A DNA stretch of 64,000 nt from Persicaria tinctoria (lineage: Eukaryota; Streptophyta; Magnoliopsida; Caryophyllales; Polygonaceae). The translations under genes and the position numbers were made by a program. The notes beneath the pieces were generated by a model that was given only the letters and a program-made list of their open reading frames with translations, did no database searches and was not told the DNA's origin. Below, piece after piece: positions 34,962-46,511 of the stretch. The stretch is taken from the NCBI GenBank assembly GCA_037127255.1, contig JBANSL010000013.1:59014688-59078687 (forward strand), in the 5' to 3' direction. The stretch's first letter is position 1, and every line of letters starts with the position of its first letter.

Positions 34962-36493
34962 AATTCCCCCACACTTGAACGTTTCTTGTCCTCTAGAAAG
35001 CAAAACCAATCCAATCAAACATCCCACAAACACACCCTTCATGCATTCACCTCGTCAAAACACAATCCAAACCAAATAGGAAGCACAAGACAATAATCAA
35101 CATCCTCACATGTATTTGAGCAACTCAAAGACTTAGGCACATTTCAATCCAACCTCACCGGGCATATAAAGTGTTTCACTCATCGCTCTTGTGTTTAGGC
35201 TAAATCAATTCCGCCCAAACTCAATCCAATGCAACTAAGCTCCATGAAAATTGAAATTCACATCAAAATGTACACCATGAGTGACATTACAAGCAATAAT
35301 CATCATGAGGTCTTGTAAGGGTTGCAATGGGGCTTGGTGAGAAAATTAAGGTGGAGAATGTTTTTGGTTTGCGGTGCTCATAATCCGGGAACTAAGCTCC
35401 TAGTAACCAATTACAAGCTCAACCAAAACTCATCACAAACCATCAAACTCAGGCCTCAAGCACAACACAATACAAGAACTTTCAATAGACCAAACAATAC
35501 TCCCAAATCATTTCTAAAGATGATGAAGAATGGTTCTTTTTATTAACTTTTTTTTTTCTTTTTTTTTTTTTCTTCCTCGACTTTTACTCCTAAGTGAATT
35601 TTATTCTCCTTAGGCCCCGAGTATACATATATATACATAAATTCATAGAACCAATCATCATAATAACCGCCAAATGATTCAACACAATACATCAATCCCA
35701 TTCTCAAAGCACTCACTCAACTCAAACCATCATTTTACCAATTCTAATCCTAATTCCCGGATGGGTTAGGCTACAATTGGCTAAGGATAATTTTTGTGGA
35801 GCTACAAAGATAGGCTAATAGGCTCAGTTTGGCTTCAAACAATGGATAAAATGCAAGGGAAGATAGGGAATATCATGGCTCAGTAACAATCATGCCTCAA
35901 TCATGTGAAAATCACAAGTAATGATCAACATATACAACCTTGACATAGATATCAATTTCAATTCTCAGAGGTAGTCACATTGGAGAGTATCACACACAAG
36001 AAGCAAAGAGAACATCCATAAAGCATAGTCCTAATGAGGCTAACAAAAACTCACAAGGTAAATTTTTGTTGGATTTCAATAGCACCTAAAATGTAAGAGT
36101 TATACATGCTCAATCAATCCATTATCTCATGCTCCCATAGATCAAACAAACTAGACGAGGATCAACAATTCAAGCATATCATGGGACTTATAATTAGATT
36201 AAGAAGACAATTGGTACAGATGGGGTTATCTAGAATGTCATGCCTGCTGAATTTTTTTCTTTTTATATGATTTTTCAGTTTTTTTTTTTTTTTTTTGTAT
36301 TTATGCAAGACTAAGAAAAATACCCATGCAATGCAAAAACAAGAAAGAGATATATACAAATATACAATGCAATCTAGATATATACAATGCAATCTAAATG
36401 CAAACATGTAAATGTTCCCTCCCCTACACTTAATTCACATTGTCCTCAATTTGAAAAATAAAAGAGAAAGGAGGAAAACACTTACAGAGTCAT
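34962..36493 (-). other. R1 non-coding 3' region
   Basis: Between the ATHILA ORF and the PPT/3' LTR. No credible ORF. It holds two long T-runs (35548-35572, 36278-36297). Text such as TTTCTTGTCCTCTAGAAAGC near the PPT parallels the R2 3' end. Confidence 0.5.
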
Positions 36494-37894
36494 CTACATG
36501 TCAGGCGGAGGTGGAGGTGGAAATCCATGTTGACAACCATAAGGGTTCCAAGCATCAAATCTGGTGTTCAGCAACTGGAACTGTTCCTGCATTTGACGGA
36601 ATTGCTCATCTTGTCTCTCACTCAGCAGGCGAAATTGGTCATCCATATGAGATCTCAAACCCGACACTGATTCCATCACAGTGTCAAACCTGGAATCAAA
36701 GTAAGCATTGTTCTGCTGGCCCCTCTCCTCAGGGATGTAATCCATATTTTCTGCCGCCTCTTCCTCATCACCATCATTTCTTTCTTCTTCCTCATCCCCT
36801 TCTTCGTCCGACACTTCTGGAACTTGCTCTTTATGACGAAGCCTCTTACGAATAGCTATATCCTCAAGGCGAAGATCATTCCTCTTTACTGAAATTGATC
36901 AGTTGGCCTCCGTTTTCAAAGAAGTATGACTGACATCCGGAAGGCGCATTAACCTCTTCGATCTTCCAATAAGCCAACAGTAGTCCCCTCTTAGCTGATA
37001 AAGAATCCGCATATGGTGTAGAGCGTTGAAATCTAATGGAGTGGACTCGATATCAGCAGGTCTAGTGAGCGGAATCTGATAATGGCGGGCAAATTTTGTG
37101 ACAATCCCACCTATACCATTACCACCCTTACCTCGATGGCTTACCGTTACTAAGTGATGCATTAGAAAACCCGCTGAGTTGACTGACCTCCTTAACAAAG
37201 CAGCTGCTATCATCACTAACTCCTTCCTCGGGAAATTGTTTTCCCCATCTGCTCGCCCGAAGATAGTGTGGGCCATGAATCGCTGGAAGATCCGAATCGC
37301 CGGATTAGTGATGTAGGAGGCCTTTGAGGATGAAGGGTTGTAGTTAGGACCTGTAGCAATCTTATCCCAAAAATTGTTCGGGCACCAAATAGCTCGGCTT
37401 TTACATCTCGCGACGTCATCATTCACCATTGGGAAACCAAAAATTTGGTTGATTTCATTCAAAGTGAGCGTCCGCTTATGTCCTCCAAGCTGAAATGTGC
37501 ATATTCCTTCTGCTACTTCTGGGCCTCCACGAGTCTGTACATCAAGTGTGCTCAAGAACTCCAGCGTGAGTCCCTTGTAAGTAGGCTCACTAAAAGATAG
37601 GAATTCATCCCATCCTAAAGCATTTGCCAATCGCTCTACATCAGCCCGAATGCCCAACTCATAAAGGAAATGAAAGTCCAGATGGTGTGTACCCTTCCAC
37701 TCCTTTTCTTTCAACTGGTGGAAAGTGGTCAGATGTGCGGGATCCCTCAGACGGAAACCAAATGACTCCGGGGTCGACTTCCCTACTCTAGTGGGAGGCT
37801 CATGAGTTACATATCTTCGGGATGAGGAAGATGATGCATCTTTCTTTCTCTTTTGGAATATTCTTGGCGGCATGATGAATTGATACCCCTGCAC
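36494..37894 (-). pseudogene. ATHILA-family ORF of R1 (env-like position), one stop codon
   Basis: A 467-codon frame with a single TGA at 36899-36901. Residues ~1-330 match the ATHILA retrotransposon ORF1 family: KGLTLEFLSTLDVQ, TLNEINQIFGFP, FMAHTIFGRADGENNFPRKE, LRGDYCWLIG. The part after the stop is acidic (EEGDEEEE run) and then likely coiled-coil (HMDDQFRLLSERQDEQFRQM), ending in a proline run. In Athila elements this ORF lies downstream of pol, where retroviruses carry env, but no clear transmembrane segment is seen here, so an envelope role is not supported. The start at 37894 (MQGYQF) or at an internal ATG (MPPRIFQ) cannot be decided. Confidence 0.8.
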
Positions 37895-38894
37895 ACCCTA
37901 CACAACAAACACCCACAAAGCACAAAAGTTGTTGTCCCGGCAAGGACAACGCTCACAATAATGCAATGGTGCTATATCCAACCACACAACCACAACCAAA
38001 CCTCAAATCTTCAAAACTAATGCAAGTTAACAAGAAGCAAGCAAAAATCCATCAATGCCAATGTCAATAAGCTCAACAAGACAACCAAATCAAAATTTAT
38101 AGCATAGATGGAATTCAACTCAATGCTTAAACTCAATAAATCACACTTTGCAAATTCTCCTCCAACATGGTATCTCAAACAACAAAATCAAGACACGTTC
38201 CACACTCAATCCCCTTCCCTCAACAAATATAGCACAAATAAGGTGTAATTTCACCCAAACAACTCCTAAATTAGACAAATTTATGCAATTTGATAAAACC
38301 TAGAAATTGGGGGGTTTTTGGAAACTTACCTCAACACCTTCAATGGAGGGGAGAAAGAGGAGGAAGGGGCGGCGTTGTGGTCGGACTTGGGACCGGAAGT
38401 GGCTGGTGAGGTCGGGTGGCAGCAGCAGCGGGAACAGGGTGACACGCCGGCGGCTGGAGGCCTTGGTTGGTGCTGGCGGTTGTGCGAGGGAGAGAAAAGG
38501 AGGAACTCGGGCGTCTGGTTCTAAGGAACTCGGGAGAAGAGAGACGGGATTCCTCGGGTTTTCAAACCGCTTTTTTTTTTAGTGGGACGCAAAATTACTC
38601 GGGTGGGGCTCTAAATAACTCGACCGAGTTTTTCCCTTCCCACCCGAGTTTTTTCTTGAGACCTGGTAGCAACTCGGGTTGGCCAAGAACTCGGCCGAGC
38701 TTTCCACCCGAGTAACCTACTGTATTTTTCTTGCTTTTTGCCCCAAATTTGACGAACTTTTTTTTTTTTTTTGTAACTTGAAATTGAGAACTAAAATGAC
38801 AAAAACAAATGAAAAATGCAAATCTAAACTACTCACCTTGGGTTGCCTCCCAAGAAGCGCTCGGTTATGGTCGTTAGCTCGACCCCATTCATGC
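37895..38894 (-). other. R1 spacer between pol and the ATHILA ORF
   Basis: AT-rich except 38330-38720, which is G-rich and carries ACTCGG(C/A)CGAGTT motifs. Open frames on the plus strand (38307-38715) are antisense to the element and are not considered genes. Confidence 0.5.
38505..38715. repeat. ACTCGGCCGAGTT palindrome cluster in R1 internal DNA
   Basis: Contains AACTCGACCGAGTTTTT, AACTCGGCCGAGC and several half-sites (AACTCGGG, CCCGAGT) between 38508 and 38712. Confidence 0.75.
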
Positions 38895-41800
38895 TCACTC
38901 TTTTGATTTCGGGTCCCTAAGAGCCAACTCTTCAATGACTTCTTCACTAGCTCCCTCATGGTACAATTTCAAGCGTTGTCCATGGACTTTGAAAGTTTTG
39001 TGTGTGGCTGCCTTATAAATCTCTACGACTCCATACGGAAACACTTGAGCAACCACATAAGGACCAGACCAACGGGAGCGGAGCTTACCAGGAAAGAGGC
39101 ACAGACGCGATTGGAATAGGAGGACCTTATCCCCCATCTTGAAATCCTTTCTCAAAATATTCCTATCATGCCAAGCCCTTGTCTTTTCCTTGTAAATTGA
39201 TGCATTATCATAAGCTTCAAGACGGAGCTCCTTTAACTCTTGTAATTGTAGCTTTCGACCTTTGCCAGCTTCATCAAAATCCATGTTGAAGCTCTTTACT
39301 GCCCAATATGCTTGGTGCTCTAGCTCCACGGGGAGATGACATGCCTTCCCAAACACCAACCGATATGGTGACATACCAATCGGTGTTTTATAGGCTGTTT
39401 TGTAAGCCCATAATGCATCATCTAACCTCATACTCCAATCTTTTCTATTCGGAGCAATTGTCTTCTCAAGGATGGATTTGACCTCTCTGTTAGACACTTC
39501 CGCTTGGCCATTTGTTTGTGGATGGTAAGCCATGGACACTCGGTGTGTGACATGATACTTTTTCAACAAAGCACTCACAGTTCGGTTACAGAAATGCGTC
39601 CCCCGATCACTATACAAAGCTCTTGGGATCCCAAACCTTGCAAAAATGTTCTTCTTCAAGAAATCTGCCACCACCTTAGAATCATCACTTTTAGTGGGCT
39701 TCGCTTCCACCCATTTGGAAACGTAGTCCACCGCTAACAAGATGTAAAGATTACCAAAGGAGTTTGCAAACGGTCCCATGAAGTCAATGCCCCATACGTC
39801 AAATATTTCACAAAAAATCATGGGTGCTTGAGGCATCTCATTCCTCCGGGATATGTTTCCAACTCTTTGGCATCTGTCACAAGACTTACAAAAACCATAT
39901 GCATCTCTAAAAAGAGTAGGCCAATAGAATCCAGAGTCTAATACCTTTCTCGCTGTCTTTTTGGGTCCAAAGTGTCCCCCACATGCATAAGAATGACAGA
40001 AGGCTAAGACAGATGTTACCTCATTATCAGGAAGGCAACGGCGGACGACTTGATCAGAGCAGTGCTTCCATAGATATGGGTCATCCCATACGTAATACCT
40101 CGATTCACTGCGTAGCCTATCCTTTTGAGCCTTGGAGAAAGCGGGAGGAGTCTCACCTGTTGCAAGAAAGTTCACGATGTGGGCATACCATGGCTTCAGA
40201 GCTTGGACGACGAACAATGTATCGTCGGGGAATGTTCCTTGAATAGGTTCTTGCCATTGGCACTTGTCATCCTCCTGGATGAGCCTACTGAGATGATCCG
40301 CTACCAAGTTTTCGGCGCCTTTCTTGTCCTTGATCTCAATGTTTAACTCACTCAATAGCAAGATCCACCTGATCAACCTTGGCTTCGCCTCCTTCTTCGT
40401 CAATAGATAATGAAGAGCTGCATGATCTGTATATACTATCACCTTTGTGCCAAGTAAATAGGACCTGAACTTCTCTAATGAGAAAACCACTGCTAGGAGC
40501 TCTTTTTCTGTTGTAAACGTCGTCTTCTCCTGATCTTCTGGTGCAATAGCCACCTGAAAGTAACCTGAATACCCATCTAGGAAACAATAGAAAGCACGAC
40601 CAGTAAGTCGCTCGAGCATTTGGTTAATGAATGGCAAAGGGAAGTGATCTTTCCTAGTTACATCATTCAATTTGGGGTAATCTATATAAACACGCCATCC
40701 AGTTTGTGTCCTAGTGGGAACTAGTTCACCCTGTTGGTTCTCAACGACGGTAATCCTACCCTTTTTAGGAACAACTTGGGTGGGACTCACCCATGCACTA
40801 TCAGAGATAGGGTATATCATACCTGCTTGGAGAAGTTTCATGACTTCCTTCTTCACCACCTCCATCATAGGTGGGTTGAGCCTCCTTTGAGGTTGTCTGG
40901 ATGGCTTTGCTTCGTCCTCCAATAAGATCCTATGCATGCATGTCGAGGGACTAATCCCCTTAATGTCTGTAATAGTCCATCCTATAGCCGCTTTGTGTTC
41001 CTTGAGGACCGCTACTAGCTCCCCTTCTTGCTCCTTAGAAAGTTTGCTTGAGATGATGACTGGTAGTGTTTCTCCTTCTCCTAGAAAGACATACTTGAGA
41101 TGACTCGGAAGTTGCTTGAGCTCTACCTCCGGTGCCTGAACAATAGAGGGCAAAAGCTTCTCGCTAGGCAAGGTTAGTAGCATGGGTTTTGAGCCAAATG
41201 GAGAGAGAGGTAGCTTAGAATAAGCATCTAACTCCATCACAACTTCCTGCAGGTTAGTGCACAATCCATAATCCATAGAAATGTCCTCTAGAGGAGTTTC
41301 TACAGCAACTTGAACATCATCCACACAATTCAATTCAAAGATATCTTGCACTAGTGGCTCAAGAACATCAACGAAGCACAAAGAATGATCATCAGAGGGG
41401 TATTTCATAGCATCATAAATGTTATACTCGACCCTCTCACCATCAAATTCCATTGTTAATGACCCCGAATACACATCAATTTTGGTTTTCGTGGTCCTTA
41501 AAAATGGTTTGCCTAAAAGAATAGGAGCTTCATGACTACCTTGCCCATTATCCAAGACAAAAAAATCAGCGGGCAAGACCATCTTATCCACCATCACAAG
41601 AACATCCTCTATCACTCCTTTAGGGTACACATTAGATCGATCAACCAATTGAATCACTACCCTAGTTTCAAGCAAAGGACCAAGTCCTAAAGATTCATAC
41701 AAAGAGTAAGGTAACACATTGATAGATGCACCCAAATCCAACATTGCCCTTTCGATTCGAGTTTCACCTATCACACAAGGTATAGTAAACATGCCAGGGT

Positions 41801-42185
41801 CGCTACATTTCTTAGGAAGACGCTTCTGAAATACAGCAGACACATGTTCACTAACCCTAATCTTTTGCTGTCCCTTAGATTTTTTATTCCTCTTAATTGT
41901 TCACAATTCTTTCAGAAATTTTGCATAGCGAGGAATACTCTTAATCAGATTAAGTAAAGGGATGTTTACCTCACATTTCCTGAATGTTTCAAAGATTTTC
42001 TTTTCACTCTCTGGCCTGCGGGTATCTCTCAATGCATCAGGAAAGGGTGGGCTTGGTTTGTATGAACTCTGTGGCATGTCTGGCTTGTTCACCACCTTCG
42101 TGGTCTCTTTGTCCTTATCTTGATATTCCTTAGGGCTCTCTGCAGCTTGAGAGTCCTCTACCACAATTTCTTCATCCCTCATCAT
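38895..42185 (-). pseudogene. R1 pol: protease-RT-RNase H-integrase with RT core deleted
   Basis: One frame from 42185 to 38895 with a single TGA (41901-41903); downstream of it 982 codons are open. Protease has the active-site DLGAS (~41745), with ADFFVLDN and ILLGKPF. RT begins normally ([55 protein letters not shown]) but jumps from QEKTTFT to [15 protein letters not shown] (40510-40520). The RT core with its catalytic Asp-Asp block, the connection region and the start of RNase H are missing, without loss of frame. Integrase is complete: zinc motif ([18 protein letters not shown]), DDE residues in [15 protein letters not shown] and REVKSILEK, then a C-terminal [10 protein letters not shown] domain. 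Integrase would insert cDNA; RT cannot function. Confidence 0.9.
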
Positions 42186-42216
42186 CTATGAGGGTTGTGT
42201 TCTCATCCTGAGTCTC

Positions 42217-43648
42217 TTACTCCTTACCACTCCTTAGAGTGATAACACTCACATTCTGCTTTGGATTCAACTCAGTTTGAGATGGAAACTTACCAGAATC
42301 CTTAGCCTCCAGCTTGCCCAAAGCACCAGCAATCTGTCCAACTTGATTCTCCAAGTTCTGAATGCTGGACTTTGTTTCCTGTTGGAATTGCACCATATTG
42401 TTCTGCATTGTAGTCACATTCTGTGTCAAAGCTTTGATCATGTCCTCAGATGACATGGATGAGCTCGAACTCTACCCTTGAGGCCTAGGTCCATACTGTT
42501 GTCTGAATGGTGGAGCTCCTTGCTGATTAAACTGCTGCTGTTGAGGATTCCCATACCTAAAGTTCGGATGATCTCTCCAGCCAGGGTTATAGCTATTAGA
42601 GTAAGGGTCATGCCTCGGCCTTTGTGGTACAAAGCCCCCCCATTGCATTCAATTCAACATTCGGCTCCTGAAGGATGGGGCATGCATCGGTAGGATGCTG
42701 AAAATCTTGACAGATTCCGCATGCTTTAACCTACTGCTGATTCCCATTGAGCATGAATTTTTGCATCATCTCTTTCAACTCATTCACATATGTCTGGAGT
42801 GATGAGTCTGCTTCTGCCGAGCTCACAGTTTTAGAGGATGTCTTCCTGAATTGCCTTGCCCCCTCTGCAAGCTCAGAAAACATATCAAATGCTCCAGCAG
42901 GAGTCTTATTCAAGATGTTACCACCACATGCAGCATTAACCATTCTTCTCTCATCATCTAATAGACCTTCATGTAAGTAGAGAACGAGGTCCTGATTCGA
43001 ATAGCCATGATAAGGGCAGCTGGCCACTAGCTTCTTATACCTCTCATAGTAATCATACAAGTTCTCTGTAGCATGTTGCTCAATGTTGCTGATGCTCTTC
43101 TTGAGACTGTTCAATTTTGTTGCTGGAAAGTATTTCTCCAAGAAGGCTTTCTGCATCTGAGCCCATGTATTTATGCTCCCTGGAGTGAGGTAATAGAGCC
43201 AGTTACTAGCCGAATCCCTCAAAGAGAAAGGAAAGGCTCTTAACTTGATTTGATCATCCGTTATGTTCCTCGCCTTCATGCCTGTGCAGACAACATGAAA
43301 CTCTGCTAGGTGCTTATTAGGGTCTTCTCCACTAAGACCATGAAACTTCGGTTGCAAATGTATCAGTCAAGATTTCAACTCAAAACTCACACTGTCAGCA
43401 AGGTCTGGAAACTCTATAGCAAGCGGTTGTTGTGTCAGATTCGGGGCAGTCAGCTGCCTCAACGTCTGATTCGGATTAGCCATCTCAACTCTTTCTGACC
43501 TATCCTGATCTCCACGAGATTCTCTACGAAGCCTGGAAAGTGTTCTCTCGATCTCTGGATCAAAATGCAAATCAGATGTATTAGTAGCACGGGTGCGAAC
43601 CATAAGCGAGGTTCTCAAACATATTAACACACAAAAACAAGCACACAA
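42217..43648 (-). pseudogene. R1 gag with zinc knuckle, broken
   Basis: The likely start is MVRTRATNTSDL at 43603. The Retrotrans_gag domain lies at 43357-42900 (KFHGLSGEDPNKHLAEFHVV, FPFSLRDSASNWLYYL, FLEKYFPATK). A C-x2-C-x4-H-x4-C knuckle is near 42720-42675 (CGICQDFQHPTDAC). The C-terminal part (42456-42217) ends SVITLRSGKE. A TGA at 43367-43369, a TAG at 42731-42733 and a frame change near 42640 break it. Gag would form the particle shell and bind genomic RNA. Confidence 0.85.
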
Positions 43649-43660
43649 ATAACAATTTGA

Positions 43661-43680
43661 CTCCCCGACAACGGCGCCAA
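43661..43680 (-). other. R1 primer-binding site (tRNA-Asp type)
   Basis: Minus-strand TTGGCGCCGTTGTCGGGGAG three bases after the 5' LTR. It matches the plant tRNA-Asp 3' end used by Athila/Tat elements except for one base. Confidence 0.85.
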
Positions 43681-43683
43681 ATT

Positions 43684-45074
43684 TGACAGAAGATTTTTAG
43701 TCGCCTTAAATCCTATCAAATATATCCGACTAACCTAACTAATGTAGTTTGGCAAGTACGGGTCGATCCCACAGAGAGTCAGCGATTTGTATGCAAGTCA
43801 GAGTGTGTCAACAAGAACAAGAAATAAAGAGGGGGGATTTTGATGGTTTGGACTAACTAATTAACAAACAAATATAAACAAAAGTAGCAAACTAAACAAC
43901 TTGAGTGAATGAATCTGAGAAAAATAGCTTAGGTCAACCAATATTAGCAATCAGGTTTGTTCATTGATCATCGAAATCGAATAGATAACTTCCTCTATAA
44001 TACTTTGTTGTGGAAAGACTAGGTCTTTTGAATCCAATTCCTTATCGAATCTAGTTAACAGGACAACTAGACCCTGAAAACCCTAATTATCAAACAATCT
44101 TGAAACTATCAAGATTCAATTCAATAATCGATGAAGTTTAAAGGAAATCAACAAAGACAATCGACGCGCACAACCAGTTATTGCATCAATTGCAAATCAA
44201 TTCTCTATACAAATCCCTAAATCAACTAGTTTCAGGGATTTATACTTTGCTACTCAAAAATATAGATAACTCAACTAGAAATTACCTATATCTAGCTATA
44301 GATTATCATGAAAAGGCATCAATTGATGAGGCTAATGGAAATTCACGAAAACCCTAAACATTCAACGCAAAGAATTGATAATATTCAAAGAGGAGTATTA
44401 AGATAGAGAAATCTCACAATGAAATTGCAAACCCGACGCTTCGATTAATTTTCTCAAGCAAAGAGGTTTAGTGGTTTATGGTTGAAAAGAAATCTCAAAA
44501 GCTCTACAATGGTTTCTTCCTACTGTTCGTGCCCCCACTTCGATTCAGAAGAAAAAAAAAAACAAAAACCTCCTCGTTGTTTCCCTAAAAACAACGTTTC
44601 ATGTCCCCCTAATTGATTAAGAAAAAGTACAAATATCACATTTCATAAAATAAAGTAAAGTAACAACATGTATCTCGAAGACGGAATAAAACTCGGGTGT
44701 GCCAACAAACTCGGTCGAGTTTGTCCTTGCTCCACCCGAGATCTTCTTTTATCCAGAACTCGGCTTTACCCATGGAACTCGACCGAGTTTTCTGCTCTCT
44801 TTGCCCGAATTCTTGACAGTTCCCTTCATTTGCACGTGCTCAGCTCCTCTCTTTGGCTCTCTTGCTTAAGACTCGGATTTCCGTGTCATGTTCTATCATT
44901 TATACGAGCTCAGCTCCACCTTTCCACAATCACCTGAAATCATGCACAAAACTTGTAGATTCTGACTCTAATTGAAACATAATAAAAACATGAAAACTAC
45001 TCTAAGTCATGCATTTTACCCTACCTAAACCCATCTAAATGCCTATAATAACACTACCTAAAAGTGCATGATCA
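43684..45074 (-). repeat. R1 5' LTR
   Basis: Direct repeat of 33576-34961. The motif cluster (44690-44880) has drifted slightly: ACTCGGTCGAGTT and ACTCGACCGAGTT replace two perfect palindromes of the 3' LTR. Confidence 0.9.
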
Positions 45075-45217
45075 ACCCACAATAGAAAAACTTAAAGTCC
45101 AAAACCAAAAACAAAAGCAACAACGTTCCAAAATCCCAAAAAATTTAAATGTCTATTTACAAGCTCTAGACTTTATAGTCGCTAGACCGACTTCCTCCGT
45201 TAAGCTCAAGGTGGCAT
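45075..45217 (-). other. R2 internal DNA right of the R1 insertion
   Basis: Continuation of R2 from 33575; matches 59040-59210 of R3 (TTAGAGTCGCTAGGCCGACT versus TATAGTCGCTAGACCGACT). Confidence 0.6.
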
Positions 45218-45496
45218 CTACAAGGCCCATGTAGCTTGGGCTTCAAATAGGACCCCATTCTTTTCCATCAGCTGCAGTCCTCCATAATGGATCTTGTTCA
45301 CCGTGAAAGGGCCCATCTCCTTCTTCTTGAACTTGTTGGGGAACCAATGATCATTTGACTTGGAAACATAGACCTTGTCTCCAACTTCGTATTCATTGAG
45401 CTCATCAATGGAAACCCTGCATAAGCGCACATACCAAGGCAAACCTCTCCCATGTATAGATAGATCTTTTATTGAAATAGGAGAAGAAAGATCCAT
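45218..45496 (-). pseudogene. R2 integrase C-terminal-like remnant
   Basis: A 92-codon frame with DELNEYEVGDKVYVSKSNDH and KEMGPFTVNKIHYGG, which fits the end of a gypsy integrase (a GDKV block and a GPF-V block). It stands alone: no zinc or DDE domain precedes it, and protease lies directly upstream across a palindrome array. It suggests the non-autonomous R2 arose from a full gypsy element by deletion of pol. Confidence 0.5.
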
Positions 45497-45534
45497 ACCT
45501 TGGCTTACCTTTACAGATTCGGACTCGGGGGCCT

Positions 45535-45880
45535 CTTGAGGATCTGGTCGATATCGAGTGGTAGTGGTCGATATCGAGCTCCGATGCTCGAAATTGTCTG
45601 GCTTCGTCTCATCTGGTGGAATTGAGTCGATATGGGGAGGTCGATATCGACCAAGAGGGGTCGAAATCGAGTGATCGATCCTGCTCGATATTCCCTGGCT
45701 CGATTTCTAGGGGAGACAACTCGACTTGGTCTGGTCGATTTCGACCGGTATGGGTCGATATTAAGTGCTTTTGTAGGCCATTAGATTTTTCCTGGTCGAT
45801 TTTGACCCCACAATTAAGACCTGCAAAGCATCCGAAAAATAGTTAGTCCATATCGACTTACCTTGGTCTATGTCGAGTCG
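45535..45880. repeat. TCGATATCGA palindrome array, cluster 6
   Basis: About a dozen units, including GGTCGATATCGAGTGGTAGT then GGTCGATATCGAG, and GGTCGATATCGACCAAGAGG then GGTCGAAATCGAG, both at 20-bp spacing. It lies downstream of the R2 protease. Confidence 0.85.
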
Positions 45881-45960
45881 ATTCTCTACTTCTTCGTTTA
45901 GGATGGCCATGATTTCCTCTACCTGGGCTTCCATATCCCTCTTTTCTAGCTCCTCGGGGG

Positions 45961-46449
45961 TCATTTTCTTACCTTAGGCTCCCCGCAAGTAATGCACCCA
46001 ACTGATATGGACTTTACCTCTTCCATGGGACCTGTATGCCTTTCAGTTTTATTAAAGGAATACTCAATTACCTCATCGCTGACGTTGAAAGCGAGCTCTC
46101 CCTTCCTTACGCTTATGTTGGCATACACCGTCGCCAAGAAGGGCTTTCCTAGAATAATTGGACAAGTAGGGTCCTCCGCCATATCCATAACTAAGAAATC
46201 AGCAGGGACGAAGAACTTACCTACTTGTACTGGCACATTGTCCACCATGCCTGTTGGGATGACCACCGTGTTGTTCGCCATGTAAAGTTTAGCATCCACA
46301 GGCTCTAGAGCACCTATCTTAATCTTGGACCAGATTGATAAAGACATTATACTTACACTGGCTCCCAAGTCACACAAAGCATTAAATTTGTATTGACCAA
46401 ATCCAATGGTTATAGCAAACTTACCTGGATCTGATCCATTTGGTTGCAC
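45961..46449 (-). pseudogene. R2 aspartic protease domain
   Basis: Frame of 162 codons with the catalytic DLGASVSIMSLSIW (about 46357-46315), flap-like PVQVGKFFVPADFLVMD and CPIILGKPFL. It would process Gag. It is out of frame with the upstream gag, and frameshifts lie near 46740 and 46450, so the polyprotein is dead. R3 has the same domain at 60067-59594. Confidence 0.8.
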
Positions 46450-46511
46450 TCCTCTGCGGTCTCAGCCATTGAAGAATCTCCTTGAGGAACTTTACATAGG
46501 ATGGCATCTCA

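Larger units (their letters stand above)
33576..45074 (-). mobile_element. R1: Athila-type gypsy retrotransposon (11.5 kb) inserted in R2
   Basis: LTRs of 1386 bp (33576-34961) and 1391 bp (43684-45074) start TGATCATGCACTTT and end TCTGTCA on the minus strand. Flanks GCCCA (left) and ACCCA (right) are a probable 5-bp target duplication with one change. Between them on the minus strand: a tRNA-Asp-type PBS, gag, protease-RT-RNase H-integrase, an ATHILA-family ORF and a PPT. The LTRs are nearly identical by eye, so insertion is recent compared with its host R2. Several stop codons and a missing RT core make it non-autonomous now. Confidence 0.9.

Noticed and set aside
38307..38715. Plus-strand open frames in R1
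   Set aside because: Antisense to the element, within motif-rich DNA, no similarity recognised.
45218..45496. Independent host gene
   Set aside because: The GDKV and GPF blocks fit a gypsy integrase C terminus and the frame lies inside R2.
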